Below are positions 45,040 through 54,300 of a stretch of 64,000 nucleotides of DNA, one piece after another. The position numbers were made by a program, and so were the translations under genes. The number at the start of each line of letters is the position of its first letter. The stretch's first letter is position 1. The notes beneath the pieces are model-generated. The model did not search any database. It had not been told where the DNA came from and saw nothing but the letters and a program-made list of their open reading frames with translations. Origin of the DNA: Exiguobacterium sp. TNDT2 (lineage in GTDB: Bacteria; Bacillota; Bacilli; Exiguobacteriales; Exiguobacteriaceae); the NCBI RefSeq assembly GCF_003331145.1, contig NZ_QLVE01000005.1, positions 1 to 64,000 of the forward strand, written 5' to 3'.

Positions 45040-46867
45040 GATGCTTCACCCTCGCTCGTTCTTCTTCTCGCTTCGCCGAGTTCCATCGGTCCATCGTGCC
45101 TACCAAATAGCCGGTGATGCGACGAATCCGTTCAATCTGCTCGCGCTCACCACACGTCGGGCACGCTTCGTCGATGATGCCTTCGAGACCGCAGTTGCCG
45201 CAACGGTCGACCGGATGGTTGATCGACCCGTAACCGACGTCCTCGGCGCGCATGAGCCGGACGATCGCTTCGACCGCCTCCGCATTATGGGCGAGCGATC
45301 CGTCGACTTCGACATACGTGATATGTCCCGCGTCACAGAGCGCATGGTATGGCGCTTCCAAGCGGACTTTGTCCCGAATCGACACCGACTGATATACCGG
45401 CACATGAAACGAGTTCGTGTAAAAAGCGCGGTCGGTCACACCTTCGATTATCCCGAACGCCTGCTGATCCTTTAAGACGAACTTCCCAGATAATCCTTCG
45501 GCCGGGGTGGCCAACAGCGAGAAGTTCAAGTCGTGCCGCTCCGCCGCCTGTCTCATCCGATCACGTAAATGCGTGACGATGTCGAGCCCGAGCCGTTCCG
45601 CCTCTCTCGACTCGGCATGCGTGCCACCTGTGAGTACACGAAGCGCTTCAGCGAGACCGATAAATCCGACCGAGAGCGTCCCTTGCTTCAGTACCTCGCG
45701 AAGATCATCCTCTGGACCGAGCGTCTCTCCGCCCCGCCAGACGTGTTGGGCATAGAGAAACCGAAATTCGTCGGCGTGTCGCTTCGCTTGATAGTCAAAT
45801 CGTTCGAGTAATTGATCGATGGCGACATCGACGTAAGTGTCGAGCGTCTCATAAAAAGTATGAATGTCCGAGGAGACGAGCGCCATCTTGACCAAGTTCA
45901 ACGTCGAAAAGGATAAGTTGCCGCGTCCAATCGACGTCTCAGCTCCATGCCGATTCCCCATCACCCGTGTCCGACAACCCATGTAAGCAACTTCCGAGGC
46001 GTGCGTCCCGTCGTAGTATTGCAAGTTGAACGGGGCATCGACGAACGAGAAGTTCGGGAATAGCCGTTTGCCCGTCACGCGACAAGCGAGTCGGAACAAG
46101 TCGACGTTCGGATCATCCTCATGGAAGTTGACCCCTTCTTTCACTTTGAAGATTTGAATTGGAAAAATCGGTGTCTCCCCGTTGCCGAGCCCCCGCTCGG
46201 TCGCATGTAACAACTCTCGAATGAATACCCTGCCCCAACGACTCGTGTCGGTCCCGTAGTTGATGGAGACGAACGGTACTTGTCCACCACCCCGTGAATG
46301 CATCGAATTGGCGTTATGGATGAACGCCTCACATGCTTGATATGTCGCTGAAACCGTCTCAGCTTCGGCGACTTCTAGGAGTTGCTCGGACGTCCATTCA
46401 ACCGGCAGCTTTTTGAGCCGCTCGATTTGACGTTCGTACGTCTTTTCAACGTATGGCGCGAGGTCGACATCAAACATCGGGAACGCTTGACCCCCGTGTT
46501 GCATATTCTGGTTCGCTTGAAGAATAATCGATGCGAGAGCCATCGCCGAGCGGATATCTTGGGGTGGCCGAATCGTCCCGTGTCCGGTGTGAAATCCGTT
46601 CGTCAGCAAGTGGCCGAGCGGGATTTGACAACACGTCGTCGAGCCTGTCACGTAGTAATCGGCGTCATGGATATACAAAAAGTTGTCCGCGACGGCTTGT
46701 CGTGAACGTTCTGATAATAGATATGTCGTCGACAACTGTTTTGATACTTCTGAGGATAATCGTGCTAGTTTTCCGAGTGGTGATTTCCCGTCGACGTTGG
46801 CGTTCTCTTGGATGAGATCTTGGTCTGGGAGAACACAGACATCTTCATAAAGCTGGAACATATTCAC
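45017..46867 (-). CDS. nrdD: Anaerobic ribonucleoside-triphosphate reductase NrdD
   Basis: A 616-residue glycyl-radical enzyme that makes dNTPs without oxygen. The active-site cysteine is in AYMGCRTRV, and the zinc-binding cysteines near the C-terminus are in CGNCGLEG and CPTCGE. The radical Gly lies in RRITGYLVGT. The N-terminal ATP-cone domain found in the E. coli enzyme is missing, which fits the shorter length. The start is GTG at 46867, with GAGGTG seven bases upstream. An FNR/FLP-like palindrome and NrdR-like boxes lie upstream. Operon with nrdG. Confidence 0.96.
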   Translation of the reverse strand: MNMFQLYEDVCVLPDQDLIQENANVDGKSPLGKLARLSSEVSKQLSTTYLLSERSRQAVADNFLYIHDADYYVTGSTTCCQIPLGHLLTNGFHTGHGTIRPPQDIRSAMALASIILQANQNMQHGGQAFPMFDVDLAPYVEKTYERQIERLKKLPVEWTSEQLLEVAEAETVSATYQACEAFIHNANSMHSRGGGQVPFVSINYGTDTSRWGRVFIRELLHATERGLGNGETPIFPIQIFKVKEGVNFHEDDPNVDLFRLACRVTGKRLFPNFSFVDAPFNLQYYDGTHASEVAYMGCRTRVMGNRHGAETSIGRGNLSFSTLNLVKMALVSSDIHTFYETLDTYVDVAIDQLLERFDYQAKRHADEFRFLYAQHVWRGGETLGPEDDLREVLKQGTLSVGFIGLAEALRVLTGGTHAESREAERLGLDIVTHLRDRMRQAAERHDLNFSLLATPAEGLSGKFVLKDQQAFGIIEGVTDRAFYTNSFHVPVYQSVSIRDKVRLEAPYHALCDAGHITYVEVDGSLAHNAEAVEAIVRLMRAEDVGYGSINHPVDRCGNCGLEGIIDEACPTCGEREQIERIRRITGYLVGTMDRWNSAKREEERARVKHHARPIRN

Positions 46868-46878
46868 TTCATATCACC

Positions 46879-46935
46879 TCACTATATATTGATTTTTATC
46901 AAGATAATCGTTTGATAAAAACCCATATATAGATT
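46879..46935. promoter_or_regulatory. NrdR-like boxes and FNR/FLP-type palindrome upstream of nrdD
   Basis: TCACTATATATTGATT (46879-46894) matches the NrdR consensus ACACWATATATWGTGT at 13 of 16 positions. A weaker copy (46920-46935, 11 of 16) starts 41 bases away, close to four helical turns. TTGATTTTTATCAA (46889-46902) is a perfect TTGAT-N4-ATCAA FNR/FLP-type palindrome and overlaps the first NrdR-like box. Confidence 0.6.
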
Positions 46936-46998
46936 ATGTCACGTTTAATCAATAAGATGTGAAGTCTAAATTGTGAGCGTTGATTGTGATATAAACGC

Positions 46999-47033
46999 AA
47001 AAACAGTCGAGCCCTCATCTGGACTCGACCGTT
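46999..47033 (-). terminator. Terminator of the formate/nitrite transporter gene
   Basis: Stem GGTCGAG/CTCGACT with a loop of about 12 bases and five T residues on the minus strand. Confidence 0.8.
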
Positions 47034-47050
47034 TCTTCATGCGGACCAGC

Positions 47051-47902
47051 TCATACTTTTTCGGCCGGCTTCACGATTTTCAACTCAATTTCTTCTTTTT
47101 CTTCTGACTCTTGGGCTTCCCGCAAGCCTTTCGCATTTAACCATGTATAAATCGCACCCATGAACAAAGCACCACCGATAATGTTACCGAACGTTGCCGG
47201 AATCAAGTTGTGGATCGCACCGGCAAAGCTGATTGCCTCAGGATGTGGGACAACGAGCGTGAGCGCAAACAAGACGAAGTTGGCTATGACGTGATCAAAC
47301 CCTGACGCAAAGAAAACAGCGACGAGGAAAATCATTGAAAAGATTTGAGCGAACTCGTTTTTCATTTGCTTCGGCAAGAAGATGGCAAGACAAACCATCC
47401 AGTTACAGAAGATGGCGCGGAAGAAAATCTCAACCGTCGTGTGATGCATCTTACTCTCGACGACAGCAAACAACCAATTGTCCATCCCGAGTTCTTGGAT
47501 GACGCCGGTCGGTGCGAGCAACAAAGCGAACAAAACGCCGCCGAGCGCATTCCCGACGAAACAAAGCAACCAGACGAGCATCGTGTCGCTGAGCGTCGTG
47601 TACCCTCGCATCGTCGAAGTCGTGAAGTACATCGTATTTCCAGTGAACAGTTCGGCTCCGCCATAAATAATCATAACGAGCGCAATTCCGAATGAGAATC
47701 CGCCGATGAGTGTCGTGAACGGGGAATCGATTAAATACATTCCGTTTACGACTTTTAAAGTAAAAATTGAAGCGAATCCGATAAAAATCCCCGCGAGCAT
47801 TGCTCGTAAAAAGTACTCCATTGGCCGATAATGAATCATTTGGGAAGACGCCTGCGCTTTCTTCCGCAACGATTCGAGTGCATGGATTTCCATTGATGCC
47901 AT
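47051..47902 (-). CDS. Formate/nitrite transporter (FNT) family channel
   Basis: A 283-residue pentameric channel-type membrane protein with six hydrophobic segments. Family features are the N-terminal AGIFIGFASIF, the slit regions GGAELFTGNTMY and the second half FFASGFDHVIANFV. FocA-like members export formate made by pyruvate formate-lyase, while NirC-like ones carry nitrite. With adhE and nrdDG in the same window, formate is the more attractive guess: NrdD uses formate as reductant in class III reductases. A Rex-like box and a near-cre box lie upstream. The acidic/basic C-terminal tail is cytoplasmic. Confidence 0.93.
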   Translation of the reverse strand: MASMEIHALESLRKKAQASSQMIHYRPMEYFLRAMLAGIFIGFASIFTLKVVNGMYLIDSPFTTLIGGFSFGIALVMIIYGGAELFTGNTMYFTTSTMRGYTTLSDTMLVWLLCFVGNALGGVLFALLLAPTGVIQELGMDNWLFAVVESKMHHTTVEIFFRAIFCNWMVCLAIFLPKQMKNEFAQIFSMIFLVAVFFASGFDHVIANFVLFALTLVVPHPEAISFAGAIHNLIPATFGNIIGGALFMGAIYTWLNAKGLREAQESEEKEEIELKIVKPAEKV

Positions 47903-47954
47903 GTCACAAACCCTTCTTTCTGTTTGAATAAACCCATTTTAAATAAGAACAAAT

Positions 47955-47972
47955 ATGTGAAATCATTAACAA
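47955..47972. promoter_or_regulatory. Rex-like box upstream of the FNT gene
   Basis: The 18 bases match TTGTGAANNNNTTCACAA at 12 of 14 fixed positions. It is about 53 bases upstream of the FNT start codon. Confidence 0.5.
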
Positions 47973-48032
47973 TATAAGCCCGAATCCAATAAATTGCAAT
48001 CGACCTTTGGCCATGTTGACATACTTTTCACA

Positions 48033-48047
48033 TCGTAATCGTTTACA
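48033..48047. promoter_or_regulatory. Near-cre box upstream of the FNT gene
   Basis: TCGTAATCGTTTACA differs from the cre consensus at one fixed position. It lies about 130 bases upstream of the FNT start. Confidence 0.4.
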
Positions 48048-48065
48048 TTTGTCGGATTTGTGACG

Positions 48066-48095
48066 AAAAAAACGACCCTTTGCAAAGGGTCGTTC
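48066..48095 (-). terminator. Terminator of the L25/Ctc gene
   Basis: Perfect stem AACGACCCTTT/AAAGGGTCGTT with a 2-base loop and six T residues on the minus strand. Confidence 0.92.
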
Positions 48096-48103
48096 GATCA
48101 TGC

Positions 48104-48772
48104 TTATTCTTTGTCTTCAGACTTCTCGTCAGACTCTTCAGAAGATGCCTCAGCCGACTCTTCTTCAGTTGATTCGGCTTCACTTTCTGTCGTCGTGTCT
48201 GTGTCTGCCTCGAGCTCTTCAAGAGAGACCGGCTCGTTCACAGATGCGACTTGGAGCTCGCCATCTGAGACGATATCATAGTCTGTATGTTCAGGAATAT
48301 CGGCTACCGTGACCGAGTCACCGATACCGAGCTCAGATACATCGAGTTCGATGCGTTCTGGGATGTTGGCCGGTGTTGCGGATACCGTAACTTTATAAAG
48401 CGTTTGTGCCAAGAAGCCGCCTTCTTTAACACCTTTTGCATCGCCGACGAGTGTGACGTCCGCTTCGACTTCTGTCGCTTCGTCCATCTTCACTGCCATA
48501 AATTCGACGTGCTTGTACTCGTTCGTGAATGGGTCCACTTCTGTCCCGTGAACGAGCGTGTTCACTTTTTTCCCATCGATATTGAGTTCGATTAAAGCGT
48601 TATCACCGTGTTCACGTAGAATTTTACGAAGTGCCATCTCCTCGAATGCGACCGGTGTGCTTTCAACTTGATAGCCGTAGACAACACCTAACACTTTTCC
48701 TTCTTTTCGCAAGTTAGCGCGGACCGAACGTGGTCGTAATTCTCGTTTCGTTACTTTAAGCGTGTCTGCCAT
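48104..48772 (-). CDS. rplY: Ribosomal protein L25, Ctc/TL5 type
   Basis: A 222-residue 50S protein that binds 5S rRNA. It has the L25 N-terminal beta-barrel domain (residues 1-92) and the second TL5/CTC domain (about 93-185). The unusually long acidic tail (185-222) is built almost only of Glu, Asp, Ser and Thr. In Bacillus the equivalent Ctc is a sigma-B general stress protein, and a sigma-B-like promoter is visible here. The pth gene that follows ctc in Bacillus is absent at this site. Confidence 0.96.
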   Translation of the reverse strand: MADTLKVTKRELRPRSVRANLRKEGKVLGVVYGYQVESTPVAFEEMALRKILREHGDNALIELNIDGKKVNTLVHGTEVDPFTNEYKHVEFMAVKMDEATEVEADVTLVGDAKGVKEGGFLAQTLYKVTVSATPANIPERIELDVSELGIGDSVTVADIPEHTDYDIVSDGELQVASVNEPVSLEELEADTDTTTESEAESTEEESAEASSEESDEKSEDKE

Positions 48773-48876
48773 AATCTTTTCCCCCTACTGGTTTATCGAT
48801 CATGTCTACATCTTGAGGGTGAGGCAGTGAAAAAGCCACCTCTCAACCTCGATGCGTTAAGTGACATGTGTATATT

Positions 48877-48902
48877 GTTCCCATAGGTACAACTCAATAA
48901 AC
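48877..48902 (-). promoter_or_regulatory. Candidate sigma-B promoter of the L25/Ctc gene
   Basis: On the minus strand GTTTAT (-35) and GGGAAC (-10) are separated by 14 bases, close to the sigma-B consensus GTTTAA-N12-15-GGGWAW. It lies about 105 bases upstream of the start codon. Confidence 0.55.
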
Positions 48903-48935
48903 GTTACAGGCGGTTAAAATAAGATTACAACCGTG

Positions 48936-50738
48936 TCACATGACACGTTTAAATAACTTTTCGAGTTCGTACGTGCTCCATTTCACTAAAATCGGACGTC
49001 CGTGGGGACACGTATACGGAGACGTCGTCTGATTCAAATCGTGAATCAATTGCTGCATCATCTCATGGTTCAATGGATGGTTCGCTTTAATCGATCGTTT
49101 GCACGCCATCAAAATCGACGCATCTTCTCGATATTTGGCGAGATTGACAGAGCGGTCCCGAATTGCCATTTCAATCAAATCGCGGACCGTCCCTTCTAAA
49201 TCGTGTTGCGGGTACCACGTCGGAATTTCACGGACGAGGAACGTGTTGCCACCGAACGGCTCTAATTCGAGACCCGCTTCTTTCAAGAGCGGAGCGACTT
49301 CCTCAATCGCGAGCGTTTCCTCTTGCGTGAACTCGAGCGTGAGCGGGAGCAGCAACAATTGATACTCTTTGTCAGGATTCCCGAGCTGCTCGTAAAACAA
49401 CTCATATTTGATTCGTTCCTGGGCCGCGTGTTGGTCGATGACATACATGCCGTCCTCGGCACCACAGACGATATAGCTCGCATGCAGTTGACCGATGACA
49501 TCAAGCGGAGGCAAGCGCTCCCCTTTCGTCTCGACCGCTTCCGATTCGACAATCGAGTCAATCGGTTCGGGCGCTTCGTTGACGAGCGGCGTCGGCGACC
49601 ACCGGCTCGGGGACGTGACGGGCTCACGTGGAAGCGGATAGTTCCACGTCGGCGCCTCATCCGTAACGGGAATTCGCTCGACCGTGAAATCAAGTCGCTC
49701 TTGTTCGGTCCGCTGGGCCGGGCGCTCCTTCGGCTTGACCGACGGAATCAACCGTTGTTCCCGAAGCGTCAGTTGGACCGTCTCGCGAATCAACTGGCAC
49801 AGCTCTTTCTCTTTCGATAGCCGAACTTCCCGTTTCGTCGGATGGACGTTGACGTCAATCAACATCGGGTCCATGTTCACTTCGAGAACGGCAATTGGAT
49901 AACGACCGATCGGGAGTAGCGTGTGGTAGCCTTCGAGCACACTTTGGGTCAAGGCAAAGTTTTTGATGCTCCGTCCGTTCAAAATGAGTGTCACGTACTG
50001 TTTGTTCGACCGGGTCACTTCCGGGCGGACGAGATGGGCGCTCAAGCTATAGTCGTTCGTCTTGCTTGACGCCGTGACGATTTGCGCCGCGACTTGACGA
50101 CCGTAAATGGCGAGCATGACTTGCTTGATGTCGCCGTTGCCGCTCGTCCGCAGGAGTTCCTTGTCTTCATGGAACGCCGTGAGGCGAACTTCCGGATGGG
50201 ACAAGGCGATTCGGTTCAACGTATCGGTGATGCTCGCGAGTTCGGTCGCCGATGTCTTCAAGTATTTGAGGCGGGCCGGTGTATTATAGAACAATTGACT
50301 GACCGCAATCTCGGTCCCGACGTTCGCCGCGGCCGGTGTTTGCGCCGTAACGACGCCGCCTTGGAGCGTCATCTCAAATCCGTCCTCCTCGGTTCGCCGT
50401 GACTTCAAGGTCACATGACTGACCGAGGCGATCGAGGCGAGGGCCTCCCCACGGAAGCCGAGCGTGCGAATCCGGAACAAGTCGTGCTCGTCCCGAATTT
50501 TACTCGTCGCATGACGTAAAAAGGCGCGCGGGGCGTCCTCTTCATAAAACCCGTGCCCGTTATCGCGGACTTTAATGAGGCGGATGCCCGCTTCCTCCAA
50601 ATCGACTTCGACTTTGGTGGCGCCGGCGTCAATCGCGTTCTCGACGAGCTCTTTCACGACCGAGGCCGGCCGCTCGACGACTTCGCCAGCCGCGATCCGG
50701 TTGGCCAGTTGTTCCGGTAACTCCTGTATGATTCCCAT
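48936..50738 (-). CDS. mutL: DNA mismatch repair protein MutL
   Basis: A 600-residue protein with an N-terminal GHKL ATPase (NAIDAG, DNGHGF, GFRGEAL) and a C-terminal endonuclease domain. The endonuclease motifs DQHAAQERIKYE, ACKRSIKAN and CPHGRP are intact, as expected for a MutH-less organism that nicks the new strand itself. The linker (about 340-420) is proline-rich. The start MGIIQELP at 50738 is chosen over an upstream frame because AAGGGGTGAT lies just before it. It follows mutS by four bases. Confidence 0.98.
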   Translation of the reverse strand: MGIIQELPEQLANRIAAGEVVERPASVVKELVENAIDAGATKVEVDLEEAGIRLIKVRDNGHGFYEEDAPRAFLRHATSKIRDEHDLFRIRTLGFRGEALASIASVSHVTLKSRRTEEDGFEMTLQGGVVTAQTPAAANVGTEIAVSQLFYNTPARLKYLKTSATELASITDTLNRIALSHPEVRLTAFHEDKELLRTSGNGDIKQVMLAIYGRQVAAQIVTASSKTNDYSLSAHLVRPEVTRSNKQYVTLILNGRSIKNFALTQSVLEGYHTLLPIGRYPIAVLEVNMDPMLIDVNVHPTKREVRLSKEKELCQLIRETVQLTLREQRLIPSVKPKERPAQRTEQERLDFTVERIPVTDEAPTWNYPLPREPVTSPSRWSPTPLVNEAPEPIDSIVESEAVETKGERLPPLDVIGQLHASYIVCGAEDGMYVIDQHAAQERIKYELFYEQLGNPDKEYQLLLLPLTLEFTQEETLAIEEVAPLLKEAGLELEPFGGNTFLVREIPTWYPQHDLEGTVRDLIEMAIRDRSVNLAKYREDASILMACKRSIKANHPLNHEMMQQLIHDLNQTTSPYTCPHGRPILVKWSTYELEKLFKRVM

Positions 50739-50742
50739 CGAA

Positions 50743-53268
50743 TCACCCCTTCTTCGCGGATTGTTGGAGCGCATAGAGCGCTTGCATCGCCTCGATTGGG
50801 TTCATCGCCAACAAATCGAGTTCGAGCAATTGTCGTTTAATCTCGTCTTCCGCCTCAAAGAGCGATAGTTGGGCCACGGGTTCTGCCGTTCCCGGATGTT
50901 CAACAGCTACCCGTTCCGGTTTCGAGTCCGTCTCAAGTTGAGACAAGATGGTCCGCGCCCGCTCAATCAAATCACGGGGCAATTCGGCGAGCTCAGCGAC
51001 ATGAATCCCGTACGACTTATCGGCCCGCCCCGGATGAACTTCATGTAGAAACACGACACGCCCGTCTCGCTCGATGGCGCGGACGTGCACGTTCTCAAGA
51101 GCAGGGATCGTGTTTTCGAGCACGGTCAGCTCGTGATAGTGGGTCGAGAACAACGTCTTCGCTCCAATTGTCGAAGCGATGTATTCAACGATCGCCTGGG
51201 CGAGTGCCATGCCGTCATACGTCGACGTTCCCCGACCGATCTCATCGAGCAAGATGAGGCTGTGTTCGGTCGCCTCTGTCACCGCTTGGCGTGTCTCCGT
51301 CATCTCGACCATGAATGTCGACTGGCCGCTCACCAAGTCATCGGCCGCACCGATTCGGGTAAAGATTCGATCAAACAATGGAATCTCAGCCGCTTCGGCC
51401 GGTACGAACGATCCGATTTGATGCAAGATGGCGATCAAGGCGAATTGACGCATATATGTCGATTTACCGGACATGTTCGGTCCCGTGATCAAAAGCATGC
51501 GCCGCGTGTCGTCGAGCGTCAAATCGTTGGCGACGTATTCACCGCGTGCTAGCACCGTCTCGATGACCGGATGGCGGCCACGATCGATTTGGACGTGCTT
51601 CGACGTAGTCGGCCGGACATAGTCACGATTTTCGGCGACGATGGCGAGCGCGAGCAAGACGTCGAGCTCACTGAGCGAGCGCGCCAGTTGCTGAAGTGGT
51701 TTCGTTTCTTGCTTGACTTGGTCACGTAAGGCGACGAATAAGTCATACTCGAGCGTACAACTCTTCTCTTCAGCCCCGAGAATGAGCGCTTCTTTCTCTT
51801 TTAGCTCGGGTGTGACGTAGCGCTCGGCGTTCGTCAGCGTCTGTTTCCGTTCGTAACGTCCCTCTTCGAGCAGGCGGGCGTTCGCTTTCGTTACTTCCAA
51901 GTAATAGCCGAAAACGCGGTTATAACCGATTTTTAATGATTTGATGCCGGTCGCGAGCCGCTCTTGTTGTTCGAGGTTAGCAATCCACGTTTTCCCGTTC
52001 GCTTTCGCCTCGAGCAGTTCGTCGAGTTCGGCCGAATAACCTGAACGAATCATGCCGCCTTCTTTAATCGAGATGGGTGGTGTATCGACGAGCGCTGCTT
52101 GTAGCACACTTGTCAAGTCGTCGAACGTGTCGAGCGTGGCATCGATGTGATGCAGTCGCGCTGCCGTGACATTCGCGAGCAACTCCCGTACCGCCGGGAT
52201 GCGCTCGAGAGTGTTCCGGAGTTGGACGAGGTCACGGGCGTTGGCCGTCCCGTAACCGACTTTGGCGACGAGCCGTTCGATATCGTAGACGTGACGTAGC
52301 TGTTCACGCAACTGGTCACGCAGCATGAAATCATCGACTAAATTTTCAACGGCATCTTGCCGGTCGCTAATCGCCTGTTCCGAATACAGGGGCTGTTCGA
52401 GCCAACGCTTTAACAGTCGTCCGCCCATTGCCGTCGTCGTCTCATCAAGCAGGGCGAGCAGCGACCCTTTCCGTTCCCCGGACCGGGCCGACCTGAACAA
52501 TTCCAAGTTCCGGGCCGTGTTGGCGTCGAGTTGCATATGGGCCTCGACTTCATAGGCGACGGCCGGTTGCAGGTGATCGAGGGCGCGTTTTTGCGTCCGC
52601 GTCAAATAGGCGAAAAGGAGTTCAAACGCACTTACTTGCGCCTCGTCGCGGGCGCCGCTCGACAACGGGCTCGCCAATCGCTCCGTCTGTACCGACAGCG
52701 GAATACCGAGTGATGAGAGACGGTCTGCCAACTCGGCGTCACCAACGATGATCTCGCTTGGGACCAACCCTTCGACTTCGCGTAGGACGGCCTCGCACGA
52801 CGGTAAGGTCGTCAACCATGATTCACCTGTCGTCACGTCGCCGCGGGCGATCCCAAAGCGGCCTGCTACGTTCACGACCGATAGCAAATACCGGTTCTCT
52901 TTCTCACCGAGCGCGGCCATATATGTACCCGGCGTGATGACTTGAATGACTTCACGTTTGACGAGTCCTTTCGTCGCTTTTGGATCTTCCATCTGTTCAC
53001 AGATGGCCACGTTGAACCCTTTTTCGATCAGCTGTTCAATGTAGATAGCGGCAGAGTGATGTGGTACGCCACACATTGGAATCGGGTGCTCAGCGTTCTT
53101 CCCGTTTTTCGCGGTCAATGTCAACTCGAGTTCTTTGGCGACGATTTGGGCATCTTCAAAGAACAGCTCGTAAAAGTCACCGAGCCGGTAGAAGAGAAAG
53201 GCGTCTGGATAATCGGCCTTGATTGAGAAGTATTGTTTCATCATCGGGGTTTGATGTATCGTTTCCAT
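50743..53268 (-). CDS. mutS: DNA mismatch repair protein MutS
   Basis: An 841-residue mismatch sensor. The mispair-contacting Phe-x-Glu is Phe32-Tyr33-Glu34 in GDFYELF. Walker A is GPNMSGKST and Walker B is [16 protein letters not shown]. Near the C-terminus QLSLFEAED carries a QLSLF beta-clamp-binding motif. The ATPase acts as a dimer and recruits MutL, encoded four bases downstream. A hairpin lies between ricA and mutS, but there is no clear separate promoter. Confidence 0.98.
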   Translation of the reverse strand: METIHQTPMMKQYFSIKADYPDAFLFYRLGDFYELFFEDAQIVAKELELTLTAKNGKNAEHPIPMCGVPHHSAAIYIEQLIEKGFNVAICEQMEDPKATKGLVKREVIQVITPGTYMAALGEKENRYLLSVVNVAGRFGIARGDVTTGESWLTTLPSCEAVLREVEGLVPSEIIVGDAELADRLSSLGIPLSVQTERLASPLSSGARDEAQVSAFELLFAYLTRTQKRALDHLQPAVAYEVEAHMQLDANTARNLELFRSARSGERKGSLLALLDETTTAMGGRLLKRWLEQPLYSEQAISDRQDAVENLVDDFMLRDQLREQLRHVYDIERLVAKVGYGTANARDLVQLRNTLERIPAVRELLANVTAARLHHIDATLDTFDDLTSVLQAALVDTPPISIKEGGMIRSGYSAELDELLEAKANGKTWIANLEQQERLATGIKSLKIGYNRVFGYYLEVTKANARLLEEGRYERKQTLTNAERYVTPELKEKEALILGAEEKSCTLEYDLFVALRDQVKQETKPLQQLARSLSELDVLLALAIVAENRDYVRPTTSKHVQIDRGRHPVIETVLARGEYVANDLTLDDTRRMLLITGPNMSGKSTYMRQFALIAILHQIGSFVPAEAAEIPLFDRIFTRIGAADDLVSGQSTFMVEMTETRQAVTEATEHSLILLDEIGRGTSTYDGMALAQAIVEYIASTIGAKTLFSTHYHELTVLENTIPALENVHVRAIERDGRVVFLHEVHPGRADKSYGIHVAELAELPRDLIERARTILSQLETDSKPERVAVEHPGTAEPVAQLSLFEAEDEIKRQLLELDLLAMNPIEAMQALYALQQSAKKG

Positions 53269-53289
53269 TCGTGTTCACCTCTAGAAATT

Positions 53290-53318
53290 AGAACAGCTGA
53301 CCAAAGGCCAGCTGTCTG
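53290..53318 (-). terminator. Hairpin between ricA and mutS
   Basis: Stem AGACAGCTGG/CAGCTGTTCT-type with a short loop but few T residues after it. It is either a weak terminator or a partial attenuator before mutS. Confidence 0.45.
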
Positions 53319-53322
53319 TTTG

Positions 53323-53754
53323 TTAGTATCCGCAGCCGCCGCGTGATTTCTCCGCTGCCATGCCGCTTCCTGTTTTACCGGCGAGAACGTCACCGTCCGT
53401 CGACTCGATAATGCGATCTGTCACCGAGTTGGCGAGTGTGACCGTCACGTATTGAAGCAGATCGTTCACTTCGACTTGCGTCTCTTGGAACGCCTGGACG
53501 ACCGGAATCGAATCGAGCTCGTCCATCGCCTTATCGATTTTCAGCTCAACTTTGGCGAGCGCTTCCGTCTTCCCGTAGTGCTTGCAGTTGACGGCTTCTT
53601 TTTGTAAGTATTTGATACGTTTGATCAACGTTTGAACGCGTTCACTTTCGTTCACCTTCGTTTCCGCTTCCTTGAAGCGGGCCACTTCCGGCGTGCTCGC
53701 CAATAAGTCGGCTAATTCTTTCGCTTTTTGAATCACAGTTTGATCAGTCACCAT
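53323..53754 (-). CDS. ricA: RicA (YmcA) family protein
   Basis: A 143-residue helical protein of the YlbF/YmcA family. In B. subtilis RicA, RicF and RicT form a complex with Fe-S clusters that works with RNase Y in mRNA maturation and affects competence, sporulation and biofilms. Cysteines in EAVNCKHYG and the C-terminal RGGCGY can serve as cluster ligands. Position just upstream of mutS-mutL matches B. subtilis, where cotE lies between; cotE is missing here, in line with a non-sporulating genus. Confidence 0.9.
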   Translation of the reverse strand: MVTDQTVIQKAKELADLLASTPEVARFKEAETKVNESERVQTLIKRIKYLQKEAVNCKHYGKTEALAKVELKIDKAMDELDSIPVVQAFQETQVEVNDLLQYVTVTLANSVTDRIIESTDGDVLAGKTGSGMAAEKSRGGCGY

Positions 53755-53855
53755 CGTAAACCCCTTTGCTCTCTATGATTGAACGCACGTCTGGACGCAC
53801 GCAAGTATTCCTCATCATTCTACCACGAACTTATGGCAAACGGTACCGCATCGAT

Positions 53856-54284
53856 TCACTTCGAGACGGTCGCCGTCCGAACCATATCGACGTGAGGAAT
53901 CCCGTCCTCTAAGTACTCCTCGCTCGTTCGTGTGAACCCGAAGCTCGCATAGAACGGCTCCACGTATGTCTGTGCTTGCAAGTACAATTCGCAATCGCCA
54001 AAGTCAGTTACGGCTTCTTGCATCAAACGCCGCGAATGGCCTTGTCCGCGATGCGTCGATTTTGTGACGACACGGCCGATGGCGACCGGCGACTCCTCCT
54101 CGAGGACACGTAGCGCCGCAATCGGGCGACCATCAGCCTCAATCCAGTAATGGACCGCCGCCACGTCTTTCCCATCGACTTCTTGATATGGGCAATCTTG
54201 TTCCACGACGAAAATTTCGGTCCGGAGCGCCAATAAATCATAGAGTTCTCTCGTCGTCAATTCGTCAAACCGTTTTTTCTGCAT
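53856..54284 (-). CDS. ElaA-type GNAT acetyltransferase
   Basis: A 142-residue member of the small ElaA-like GNAT family. Diagnostic segments are LRTEIFVVEQDCPYQEVDGKD near the N-terminus, the acetyl-CoA motif IGRVVTKSTHRGQGHSRRLM and LYLQAQTYVEPFYASFGF. The substrate is not known for the family. The ATG at 54284 is used; a GTG two codons earlier (54290) has equally good GGGGAG spacing. It follows the CrtI-like gene by 16 bases and is probably cotranscribed with it. Confidence 0.88.
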   Translation of the reverse strand: MQKKRFDELTTRELYDLLALRTEIFVVEQDCPYQEVDGKDVAAVHYWIEADGRPIAALRVLEEESPVAIGRVVTKSTHRGQGHSRRLMQEAVTDFGDCELYLQAQTYVEPFYASFGFTRTSEEYLEDGIPHVDMVRTATVSK

Positions 54285-54300
54285 CTCCACTTGTCTCCCC

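Noticed and set aside
47904-48101. A 65-codon minus-strand frame upstream of the FNT gene
   Set aside because: It overlaps the L25 terminator, the near-cre box and the Rex-like box, has no good ribosome site, and its sequence looks like translated regulatory DNA.
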